Below, in pieces: positions 1 through 5,468 of a DNA stretch of 5,654 nucleotides (its first letter is position 1; each line of letters starts with the position of its first letter). The stretch is from an uncultured Collinsella sp. (lineage in GTDB: Bacteria; Actinomycetota; Coriobacteriia; Coriobacteriales; Coriobacteriaceae): the NCBI GenBank assembly GCA_900545835.1, contig URBB01000118.1:1-5654 (forward strand), given 5' to 3'. The position numbers and the translations under genes were made by a program. Under the pieces are notes generated by a model, which was not told the DNA's origin, searched no databases, and saw only the letters and a list, made by a program, of their open reading frames with translations.

Positions 1-158
1 TAAGTGCTTTCCGGCTCGTGCGGAATCTACGAAAACCTTGCGCCCGACCTTCGGCGGCGCGTGCCTGCGTCAACTATGGGGCAGTCGCTCTTACCGATGC
101 CCGACGCCCCCTTCCCTAGTACTTAGGTCGGCGGGCTGATGGGTTGGGTCCCGTTGGG
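1..158. other. Intergenic region at left edge, no gene seen
   Basis: This stretch follows the stop codon of the minus-strand aminotransferase. None of the six frames gives a plausible protein. The longest plus reading, from a GTG at 4 to a TAG at 124, has an unlikely composition and no clear ribosome binding site. A small bulged hairpin can be drawn at 79-102 (GGGCA/TGCCC outer pairs, TCG/CGA inner pairs), but it has no T-run on either side and is not called a terminator. The leftmost bases contain CTTTCCGGCTCGT at 7-19, whose complement ACGAGCCGGAAAG recurs on the plus strand at 1368-1380, just in front of a ribosome binding site. Confidence 0.6.
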
Positions 159-1295
159 CTATAGGGTTGAAACGAAGTTGGACAGGCGGTGGAGGCCTTC
201 GTCCAGATCTTGGTCGGAGACGCAGTAGCTTAGGCGGATGTGGTTTTCGGTGCCGAAGCAGTTGCCTGGGACTAGGGCTACGTTGGCTTCTTTGATGGCT
301 TTGATGCAAAAATCTTCGCTTGTTAGGCCGAATTGTTTGATGCTGGGGAAGGCGTAGAAGGCGCCTGCCGGTTCCACTACGTCGAGGCCCATGGCGTCTA
401 AGGCCGCGAGTACGCGTTCGCGACGGGCTCGGTAGACTTCGAGCATGGGGGTTGGGTCGACGGTGAGGGCTCGGGCTGCGGCGTCCATTTCGAAGGAGAC
501 GGCACTCGATACTAGGTATTGGTGAGCCTTGGCGATCTCGGCGATGACGGGTGCCACTGCTGCGAGCCAACCCAGGCGCCAGCCGGTCATAGCCCATGGC
601 TTGGAGAAGCTCTCGATGACTACTGTCTGCTCGTGCAGCTCCGGGTGACGCTGGGCAAAGCGCTCGTAGCCATCCACATAGACCAGACGGTTGTATACGT
701 CGTCGCAGACTACGTAGATGCCCGCCTGTTCTGCCACGTGCGCCACGGCGTCGAGCGATGCCGTGTTGAGGATGCAGCCCGTGGGGTTATTGGGCGAACA
801 GATGACGATAGCCTTGGTCGCCGGGGTCACACAGGCGCAAAGCGCTTCCTCGTCAATCTGGAATTGCGCAGGCTCCGTATCCAAGAAGACCGCCTTGGCG
901 TGGTTGGCCACGACGATGCTCTCGTACAGGCCAAAGGCGGGCGTGGGGATAATGACCTCGTCGCCGGGGTTGAGCATAGCCATAAATGTTGCCGACAGTG
1001 CCTCGGTCGCGCCGTCGGTCAGGATGACCTCATCGGCGGAAAACGCCAGGCCCGCGTCATCCATATATTTGGACAGTGCATCACGCAGGGCGGGGCGACC
1101 GTTGTTGGGCGGATAGTGCGTGTCACCGCGGTCCAGCGCGGCGGTCACCTCGGCGCTAATCACATCGGGCGTGGGAAAATCGGGCTCGCCGAGCGCGAGC
1201 GCGATACACCCCGGATGCCGGGCGGCGAGCGCGTTAATCCGGCGGATACCGGAGGGCTTGAGCATGGCAAGCGAGGTATTCATGGGCAGACGCAT
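159..1295 (-). CDS. PLP-dependent aminotransferase, class I/II (fold type I)
   Basis: This encodes a 378-residue cytoplasmic aminotransferase that should move an amino group between an amino acid and a 2-oxo acid using pyridoxal phosphate. The family signatures are in order: LGEPDF (35-40), the SPNNPTG turn (167-173) with the cofactor-contacting Asn170, Asp198 and Tyr201 in CDDVYNRL (pyridine-nitrogen and O3' contacts), the Schiff-base lysine Lys232 in SFSKPWAMTGWRLGW, and the substrate-carboxylate Arg354 in HIRLSY. Length and layout fit the aspartate/aromatic aminotransferase subgroup I-gamma. The amino-acid substrate cannot be read from sequence, so no symbol is given. The start at 1295 is favoured over the Met at codon 5 because AAAGGA (1301-1306) sits 5 bases before it. 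The stop is TAG. Codon choice changes sharply in the last third: Glu is GAG in 13 of 15 codons up to residue 253, then GAA in 8 of 8. This suggests a mosaic gene. All catalytic residues are intact. The gene diverges from the plus-strand gene at 1389. Confidence 0.95.
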   Translation of the reverse strand: MRLPMNTSLAMLKPSGIRRINALAARHPGCIALALGEPDFPTPDVISAEVTAALDRGDTHYPPNNGRPALRDALSKYMDDAGLAFSADEVILTDGATEALSATFMAMLNPGDEVIIPTPAFGLYESIVVANHAKAVFLDTEPAQFQIDEEALCACVTPATKAIVICSPNNPTGCILNTASLDAVAHVAEQAGIYVVCDDVYNRLVYVDGYERFAQRHPELHEQTVVIESFSKPWAMTGWRLGWLAAVAPVIAEIAKAHQYLVSSAVSFEMDAAARALTVDPTPMLEVYRARRERVLAALDAMGLDVVEPAGAFYAFPSIKQFGLTSEDFCIKAIKEANVALVPGNCFGTENHIRLSYCVSDQDLDEGLHRLSNFVSTL

Positions 1296-1388
1296 GGCGT
1301 TCCTTTCATAAGGGTTGCACTAGGATAGCGCGGCGGGGCGCCACCAGACGGTGTAACCTAAACGGAAACGAGCCGGAAAGGAGATGGT
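1296..1388. promoter_or_regulatory. Divergent intergenic region with start signals for both flanking genes
   Basis: These 93 bases separate two genes transcribed away from each other, so both promoters are expected here. On the minus strand a possible -10, TATCCT (plus 1322-1327), would give a leader of roughly 20 bases before the aminotransferase start, but I see no convincing -35. On the plus strand TAACCT (1354-1359) is a possible -10, also without a clear -35. Ribosome binding sites are clear on both sides: AAAGGA on the minus strand (1301-1306) and AAGGAG on the plus strand (1378-1383). No strong operator-like palindrome is visible. Confidence 0.4.
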
Positions 1389-2051
1389 ATGGAGACGACC
1401 GCGCGCGGCGACTTACCAAAAACACTGCACACCATTGCGTATATCAGTATTCCCAATAGCGCCGATCTTGATTTTTTGCTCTGGGACCTGCAGGATGCCA
1501 TCGCCGCCTATGCTCAACTTTCCGGCACCGCACTCCCCCGCCCGGTCGACTTGAAGGCAAATGACGCCGGCAGCGTTGCCGATGGCATCGTGCTGGCCAT
1601 TGAAGATGTGGCTGACGATGAGACGTTGACTGCTATCGAGCAGGCGCTTGAGCGCTTTGGCGGTACGGGAACGCGCGTCTATGCCGCGATTCGAGCCGCA
1701 CAAGAGGGCACTGAGCAGGCGCGTGGGACCGCCGTTCGCCTGCACAAGGCATGTGAGCGCCATGACCAATTGTGGTGTGGCGGCGTTGCCATCTGCGCCG
1801 GCAGCGGCATCGCAGCGCTTCGCCATTCCCCGCGCATGGGACTCTTGCGGCGACCGTTTTCGGAGGCCATGGACAAGCTCGTGGGCGCCGTGCGCATGGG
1901 CTGCTCCGTCGAGCATGCACAGCGACTTGGCGGCGGCAATGCCGCCAACGTCGACGCCGACGGCATGGTTTGCGCCGAGCCAGCCGTGCCCGCGCCGATC
2001 TGGCGAGGCGTTCTGAAACGTCTGGGCGCCCACGCTCAAACAAAAATCTAA
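1389..2051 (+). CDS. Protein of unknown function, weakly flavodoxin-fold-like
   Basis: This encodes a 220-residue soluble protein that I do not firmly recognise. It has no signal peptide and no membrane segment. The start is well supported: AAGGAG (1378-1383) lies 5 bases before the ATG. The order of elements resembles a flavodoxin/NADPH-dependent FMN reductase-like alpha/beta fold. A strand (HTIAYISI, 14-21) is followed by a loop with PNS and a long helix (25-45). Further strands follow at ADGIVLAI (64-71), TRVYAAI (95-101) and LWCGGVAICAGSGI (128-141), then a helix at PFSEAMDKLVGAVRMG (156-171). The short tail ends in IWRGVLKRLG. The usual glycine/serine-rich FMN phosphate loop after strand 1 is not clear, so flavin binding is unproven and this may be a degenerate member or another Rossmann-like family. 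The gene stands alone on its strand, and its stop lies one base from the stop of the convergent DNA glycosylase gene. The coding call is solid and the functional hint is weak. Confidence 0.8.
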   Translation: METTARGDLPKTLHTIAYISIPNSADLDFLLWDLQDAIAAYAQLSGTALPRPVDLKANDAGSVADGIVLAIEDVADDETLTAIEQALERFGGTGTRVYAAIRAAQEGTEQARGTAVRLHKACERHDQLWCGGVAICAGSGIAALRHSPRMGLLRRPFSEAMDKLVGAVRMGCSVEHAQRLGGGNAANVDADGMVCAEPAVPAPIWRGVLKRLGAHAQTKI

Positions 2052-2052
2052 A

Positions 2053-2616
2053 TTAAATAACAGCCCAGTCAACGGCTTCGTGCCAACGCTCGACAAGACG
2101 CTCCAGTCGCCAGGCGGCATTGGCAGGACTTGTCGAGGGCAGGACGACGGCGGGCAACCCCGTCCGATCTTGCAAGTAGCGTTTGTAGAGTCGCCCTGCC
2201 GTACCGCCGTTACAGACAACGACCTCGATCGGCGCGGCATCGGTAATGCGCTCGATATGTGCCGGCACAACGTTGCGAATGCTCGCGTCGCTCGAGCCCT
2301 TAATGTCGCAGCCCTCGATTGCATCCCACAGGGCCACGCCGCCGTTCAGCAGCATGGCCCGCTTGGCGGCAATGGAGGCATCGAGCGTCGCGGGCTCACC
2401 GCTTGCCAAAGGATCGCCCTCGTTGGGCGGCACAGGCACACCGAGGCACGCAGCCATCACACGCCAAAAGCGATTCTGAGGGTTGCCGTAATAAAAGGCA
2501 TTTGCACGCGAGAGCACCGAGGGAAACGACCCCAGCACCAAAACGCGCGAGCGCTGGTCGAACACAGGCTCAAACCCATGCTCAATATGTTGATAGTCCT
2601 CGTCAGACACGGCCAT
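2053..2616 (-). CDS. DNA glycosylase of the UDG superfamily, family 6 (hypoxanthine-DNA glycosylase type)
   Basis: This encodes a 187-residue base-excision repair enzyme. Family-6 members of the uracil-DNA glycosylase superfamily are known to remove hypoxanthine (deaminated adenine) from DNA. The family blocks are all present in order: HGFEPVFD (13-20), VLVLGSFPSVLSR (25-37), FYYGNPQNRFW (41-51), ALWDAIEGC (95-103), GSSDASIRNVVP (107-118), VVVCNGG (132-138) and LPSTSPANA (159-167). Asn48 and Asn115 lie in the conserved blocks where I would expect the active-site asparagines, but exact equivalence needs an alignment. The length is typical for the family, and no domain is missing. The start ATG lies 3 bases after the stop of the glycosidase gene. 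There is only a poor ribosome binding site (GAGAG well upstream), so translation is probably coupled to that gene. The stop TAA is separated by one base from the convergent plus-strand stop. Uracil activity is not assumed. Confidence 0.93.
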   Translation of the reverse strand: MAVSDEDYQHIEHGFEPVFDQRSRVLVLGSFPSVLSRANAFYYGNPQNRFWRVMAACLGVPVPPNEGDPLASGEPATLDASIAAKRAMLLNGGVALWDAIEGCDIKGSSDASIRNVVPAHIERITDAAPIEVVVCNGGTAGRLYKRYLQDRTGLPAVVLPSTSPANAAWRLERLVERWHEAVDWAVI

Positions 2617-2619
2617 GGG

Positions 2620-3996
2620 TTAGGCTCTCAACAGATAGCGCACCTCGTAGGGTGCAAGCTCAAGGGTACCCGTCAGCTCGACCGTGGGCGCATCGTCGGC
2701 AAGCAGGTCGACAAAGGACCCGTTGAGCTCGCCGGCGCCAAAGGTGTAAGGCTCGCCCACGGCGTTCACCGCCACGAGCACCGTCGCGTCATCACAGGCG
2801 CGCTCGAACAGCAGCTGCTTGTTCTGGATCACCACGTTGCGATAGGCACCGTAGTTGAGAGCACAGGCCGCAGCGTCATCGGCCGAGCGAAGGTGCGCAA
2901 GCTGCGTGATGAACGCCGTCAGCTCGTTGGGCGCAGGCTCATCGAGCGCAGGTCGCAGCGCCCAGTCGCCATCGGGGCCACCCTTTTCGCCGGCAATTCC
3001 CCACTCGCTGCCATAGTAGACGCACGGGATGCCCGGCATGCCAAAGAGCATGCCGTAGGCGGGACGCAGACACGACTTGTCGGTAAGGATACTTGCCAGG
3101 CGCGGCACATCGTGGTTGTCGACAAACGACAGCAGATGTTTGCCGCGGTAGATGCACCACGGATCGCCGCCAAACTGGCGGTGCAGCGAGTGGGCAATCT
3201 CGAACATGTTGACCGAGTTAAAGCTGGAGTACAGGCCCTTGTAGCACTCGTAGTTGGTGCAGGAGCCAAGCATCTCGTCGTTGACGATCTGGTTGTAGTC
3301 GCCGTGGAGCGTCTCACCAATCAGCACAAAGTCGGGCTTGAGCTCACGGGTAAAAGTATGCAGGTGGCGCATAAAATCGCGATCGAGCATATAGGCGACG
3401 TCCAAGCGCAGGCCGTCGATGCCAAAGACCTCGGCCCAGCGACGCACGGACTCAAGCAGGTAATCGACCACGGCGGGATTTTGCAGGTTGAGCTTCACAA
3501 GCTCAAAATGGCCCTCCCAGCCCTCGTACCAAAAGCCGTCGCCATAGCAGGAATCGCCGTCAAAACTGATGTGGAACCAGTCCTTGTAAGGCGAGTCCCA
3601 CTTGCGTTCCTGCACGTCGCGGAAGGCCCAGAAACCGCGGCCCACATGGTTAAAGACGGCATCGAGCACCACGCGAATGCCATGGGCGTGCAGCGTCTCG
3701 CACACGGCGGCAAAATCGGCATCCCCGCCCAGGCGGCGGTCGATATGGCGCAGGCTGCGCGTATCGTAGCCGTGGCTATCAGACTCGAGCGGCGGGTTGA
3801 TCAGCACAGCGCCAATACCGAGTTTTTGCAGGTAGTCGGCCCATTGGGCGATCTTCATGATGGGCGCATCGGGGTTGGGCGCAGCGTTGGCAGCCTGGGC
3901 GAGCTCATCCTCGGCAACGGGCGCGGCGTTTTCGCGCGGAGCTCCACAAAAGCCCAGCGGATAGATCTGGTAGAACGTCGTCTCGTATGCCCACAT
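2620..3996 (-). CDS. Alpha-amylase family (GH13) glycosidase, neopullulanase/cyclomaltodextrinase-like, intracellular
   Basis: This encodes a 458-residue enzyme expected to hydrolyse alpha-1,4 (possibly also alpha-1,6) bonds in maltodextrins or cyclic glucans. A (beta/alpha)8 barrel begins at FYQIYPLGFCGAP (8-20). The GH13 regions are: I, DAVFNH (112-117); V, LVKLN (166-170), like the MPKLN of the neopullulanase group; II, GLRLDV (195-200) with nucleophile Asp199; III, LIGETLHGD with acid/base Glu228; IV, FVDNHD (291-296) with Asp296. A short beta domain follows from about 385. There is no signal peptide and no N-terminal CBM34-type domain, so it should be cytoplasmic and smaller than classical neopullulanases. 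Exact specificity cannot be told. An in-frame ATG 8 codons upstream (4020) is rejected as the start. The ATG at 3996 has a strong GGGAGG 5 bases before it, a candidate -10 lies only 13 bases from 4020, and relatives typically begin just before the FYQIYPLGF block. The DNA glycosylase gene follows after 3 bases. Confidence 0.93.
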   Translation of the reverse strand: MWAYETTFYQIYPLGFCGAPRENAAPVAEDELAQAANAAPNPDAPIMKIAQWADYLQKLGIGAVLINPPLESDSHGYDTRSLRHIDRRLGGDADFAAVCETLHAHGIRVVLDAVFNHVGRGFWAFRDVQERKWDSPYKDWFHISFDGDSCYGDGFWYEGWEGHFELVKLNLQNPAVVDYLLESVRRWAEVFGIDGLRLDVAYMLDRDFMRHLHTFTRELKPDFVLIGETLHGDYNQIVNDEMLGSCTNYECYKGLYSSFNSVNMFEIAHSLHRQFGGDPWCIYRGKHLLSFVDNHDVPRLASILTDKSCLRPAYGMLFGMPGIPCVYYGSEWGIAGEKGGPDGDWALRPALDEPAPNELTAFITQLAHLRSADDAAACALNYGAYRNVVIQNKQLLFERACDDATVLVAVNAVGEPYTFGAGELNGSFVDLLADDAPTVELTGTLELAPYEVRYLLRA

Positions 3997-4001
3997 AGCA
4001 G

Positions 4002-4007
4002 CCTCCC
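4002..4007 (-). promoter_or_regulatory. Ribosome binding site that sets the glycosidase start
   Basis: The minus strand reads GGGAGG here, followed by CTGCT and then the ATG at 3996. The match to the anti-Shine-Dalgarno core and the 5-base spacing are much better than anything before the upstream ATG at 4020, where only a loose GGATGG is seen. Confidence 0.75.
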
Positions 4008-4032
4008 GGCAATCTTTCACGCAACGCCATCC

Positions 4033-4038
4033 ATTGTA
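4033..4038 (-). promoter_or_regulatory. Candidate -10 element for the glycosidase/DNA glycosylase pair
   Basis: The minus strand carries TACAAT, 5 of 6 matches to TATAAT, about 36 bases before the glycosidase start at 3996. Transcription would begin near 4026, giving a leader of about 30 bases. The region where a -35 should lie is G-rich (around 4056-4062) and matches poorly, so the promoter would be weak or activator-dependent. The position just after the transporter's likely terminator makes a promoter here reasonable. Confidence 0.35.
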
Positions 4039-4068
4039 TGCCCGCCGAGCATCCCCTCCCCCAAAATA

Positions 4069-4135
4069 AGTTGCGGTGAAATAGGGACTGTTGAGACCAA
4101 TAAACCGGGCAAACAGTCTCTATTCCACCGCAACT
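4069..4135. repeat. Long imperfect palindrome, probable terminator of the transporter gene
   Basis: The two 24-base arms at 4069-4092 and 4112-4135 are inverted complements at 22 of 24 positions, with a 19-base loop. The arms begin AGTTGCGGTG and end CACCGCAACT. Of the two mismatches, one becomes a G-U pair and one stays A-C whichever strand is transcribed. On the minus strand the hairpin starts 15 bases after the transporter stop and is followed by TTATTTT, so it could act as a rho-independent terminator for that gene. The plus-strand side (GATGAGGG) is not T-rich. The arms are much longer than terminator stems usually are and are not GC-only, which resembles a dispersed palindromic repeat or a small non-coding mobile element. 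A second copy is not present in this window. Confidence 0.8.
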
Positions 4136-4150
4136 GATGAGGGAACGTGA

Positions 4151-5347
4151 TTAGGCAACAGGCTTTGCGCGGCGAATGGCCGGGAACATCACCGTGATGG
4201 CGAGGATGACACCCACGGCGGCGATTGCGCCACCCGCGCAGCCGATCCAGGCGATACCGGGACCCGAAACCACGGCGCCGCCGATCGCGGTGCCCGTGCC
4301 GATGCCGAGGTTAAACAGGCCCGAGAAGATCGACATGGCGACGGCCGACGAATCCGCCGGTGTGTACTTGATGAGCTCGGCCTGAAACGCCACGTTAAAG
4401 GCCGTGGCGCAGCAGCCCCATAGCGCGCAAACAGCGAGAACGGCGACGAGCGACGGTGCAACCGGACCCATGAGCAGCAGAGCCACCGGCACGCCGGAGA
4501 GCGTGATAGCCAAGAACGGGAAGCGATGCCCATCGAACAGACGGCCGAACAGCCAGCTTCCGAGCAGACCAGAGCAGCCGAACGCCGTCAGCGTCATGGT
4601 AATAGCGCTTGCGTCGACGTGCGCGACCTGCGCCAGGAACGGCTCGATATAGCTGTAACCCGCATAATAGCCGGTTGCCATAAAGACCGTGACCGCGTAG
4701 AGCGCGATCAGGAACGGGTTCTTGAGCAGCACGGGCAGCTGTTTGACGGTAAAGCGCTCACCCGCCGGCATAGCCGGAAACACCGCGGCTTGGTACACCA
4801 CCGCGGCGGCAGAGAAGGCACCGACCACGGCGAATGTCATGCGCCAGCCCACGGCCAGCCCGATGGCGCGGCCGATCGGCAGGCCAAAAATCTGCGCGAT
4901 GGACGAGCCCGTGGCGATTATGCTGATGGCGAGCGCCCCATGGCGGGTGTCGACCAGGCGCGAAGCCATGATCGAGGCGACCGACCAGAACACGGCATGT
5001 GCGCAAGCGACCACCAGGCGCGCGCAGACCAGGATGGGATAAGTCGGCGCCACAGCGGACAGAAACTGGCCGAGCGAGAACACGGCGAGCACGCCCAGCA
5101 GCATCCGCTTGAACTCGAAACGCGAAGCGAACACCATGAGCGGCAACGACAGCAGCATGACGCCCCAGGCATAGACCGAGATCATGATGCCCGCCTGGGC
5201 CTCGGTGAGCGAGAACGACGCGGCGATATCAGTCAAAAGGCCGATGGGCATAAACTCCGACGTGTTGAACACGAACGCACAGCAGGTGAGCCCGACGAGC
5301 GGGAGCCACTGCCTGAGCGTGATGCCGTCTTGCCTTGCCTGACTCAT
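4151..5347 (-). CDS. sotB: MFS transporter of the SotB-like sugar efflux family (DHA1)
   Basis: This encodes a 398-residue inner-membrane protein with about twelve hydrophobic segments and no cleaved signal, typical of the drug:H+ antiporter-1 branch of the major facilitator superfamily. Stretches characteristic of SotB (E. coli sugar efflux transporter, about 396 residues) run throughout: NTSEFMPIGLLTDIA (28-42), SRFEFKRMLL (75-84, the loop between segments 2 and 3), IIATGSS and GLPIGR (143-160), GWRMTF (167-172), YSYIEPF (231-237) and AMSIFSGLFNLGIGTG (337-352). SotB exports arabinose and IPTG-like sugars in E. coli. The substrate here is unknown, and related arabinose, purine or drug exporters cannot be excluded. 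The start is the ATG at 5347, with GGAGA 8 bases upstream. An in-frame TTG at 5362 overlaps that binding site and is unlikely to be used. The gene has its own promoter behind feoB and a hairpin after its stop, so it is probably transcribed alone. The glycosidase downstream may hint at a sugar link. Confidence 0.92.
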   Translation of the reverse strand: MSQARQDGITLRQWLPLVGLTCCAFVFNTSEFMPIGLLTDIAASFSLTEAQAGIMISVYAWGVMLLSLPLMVFASRFEFKRMLLGVLAVFSLGQFLSAVAPTYPILVCARLVVACAHAVFWSVASIMASRLVDTRHGALAISIIATGSSIAQIFGLPIGRAIGLAVGWRMTFAVVGAFSAAAVVYQAAVFPAMPAGERFTVKQLPVLLKNPFLIALYAVTVFMATGYYAGYSYIEPFLAQVAHVDASAITMTLTAFGCSGLLGSWLFGRLFDGHRFPFLAITLSGVPVALLLMGPVAPSLVAVLAVCALWGCCATAFNVAFQAELIKYTPADSSAVAMSIFSGLFNLGIGTGTAIGGAVVSGPGIAWIGCAGGAIAAVGVILAITVMFPAIRRAKPVA

Positions 5348-5355
5348 ATATAACG

Positions 5356-5360
5356 TCTCC
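5356..5360 (-). promoter_or_regulatory. Ribosome binding site deciding the transporter start
   Basis: The minus strand reads GGAGA, 8 bases before the ATG at 5347. Starting instead at the in-frame TTG at 5362 would place this site inside the coding sequence and leave no binding site upstream, so the ATG is preferred. Confidence 0.65.
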
Positions 5361-5380
5361 AATCATTTTGAGTGGAGGCG

Positions 5381-5410
5381 ATTATATAGCAACGGCCCCG
5401 CATCCGTCAG
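5381..5410 (-). promoter_or_regulatory. Promoter of the SotB-like transporter gene
   Basis: On the minus strand a perfect TATAAT (plus 5381-5386) is preceded, 18 bases away, by CTGACG (plus 5405-5410), which keeps the TGAC core of TTGACA. Transcription would start near 5374, leaving a leader of about 26 bases before the ATG at 5347. The -35 falls inside the loop of the hairpin at 5393-5427 and the -10 directly follows its stem, so this promoter and the end of the feoB transcript overlap. Confidence 0.6.
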
Positions 5411-5427
5411 CAACAGATGCAGGGCCG
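5393..5427 (-). terminator. Hairpin after feoB, possible terminator
   Basis: CGGCCCCGCATC (5393-5404) and GATGCAGGGCCG (5416-5427) form a 12-pair stem around an 11-base loop. Eleven pairs are perfect, and the remaining one is a G-U pair in the minus-strand RNA. The hairpin begins 41 bases after the feoB stop. On the minus strand it is followed by TTGCTATAT, which is only moderately T-rich, so termination may be incomplete. The position between feoB and the next gene supports a terminator, but the overlap with a promoter leaves a regulatory role open. Confidence 0.5.
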
Positions 5428-5468
5428 AAAACAATTCGATACACAGAGGTTGCGCCGTCAATACATAA

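Noticed and set aside
79..102. Small hairpin between the aminotransferase end and the left edge considered as a terminator
   Set aside because: The stem is short and bulged, and neither strand has a T-run after it.
519..1328. A 269-codon plus-strand open frame opposite the aminotransferase
   Set aside because: The minus strand encodes all PLP aminotransferase signatures. The plus frame has no recognisable domain.
1413..2324. A 303-codon minus-strand open frame spanning the convergent junction
   Set aside because: It overlaps two better-supported genes, has no start signal and no family motif, and crosses the stop codons of both real genes in another frame.
2080..4137. A 685-codon open frame on the plus strand, antisense to the DNA glycosylase and glycosidase genes
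   Set aside because: The opposite strand carries two genes with complete family motifs and good start signals. The plus frame has no recognisable domain, is rich in His/Arg/Val as expected for a reverse frame of GC-rich coding DNA, and has no ribosome site. It is a compositional shadow.
4526..5353. A 275-codon plus-strand open frame across the transporter gene
   Set aside because: Its composition is extremely rich in Arg, Asp, Glu, His and Gln, without hydrophobic structure. The minus strand encodes a clear SotB-like membrane protein.
5456..5461. TTGACG on the minus strand just after the feoB stop, considered as a -35
   Set aside because: No acceptable -10 lies 16-18 bases downstream. The promoter at 5381-5410 is far better placed and scored.
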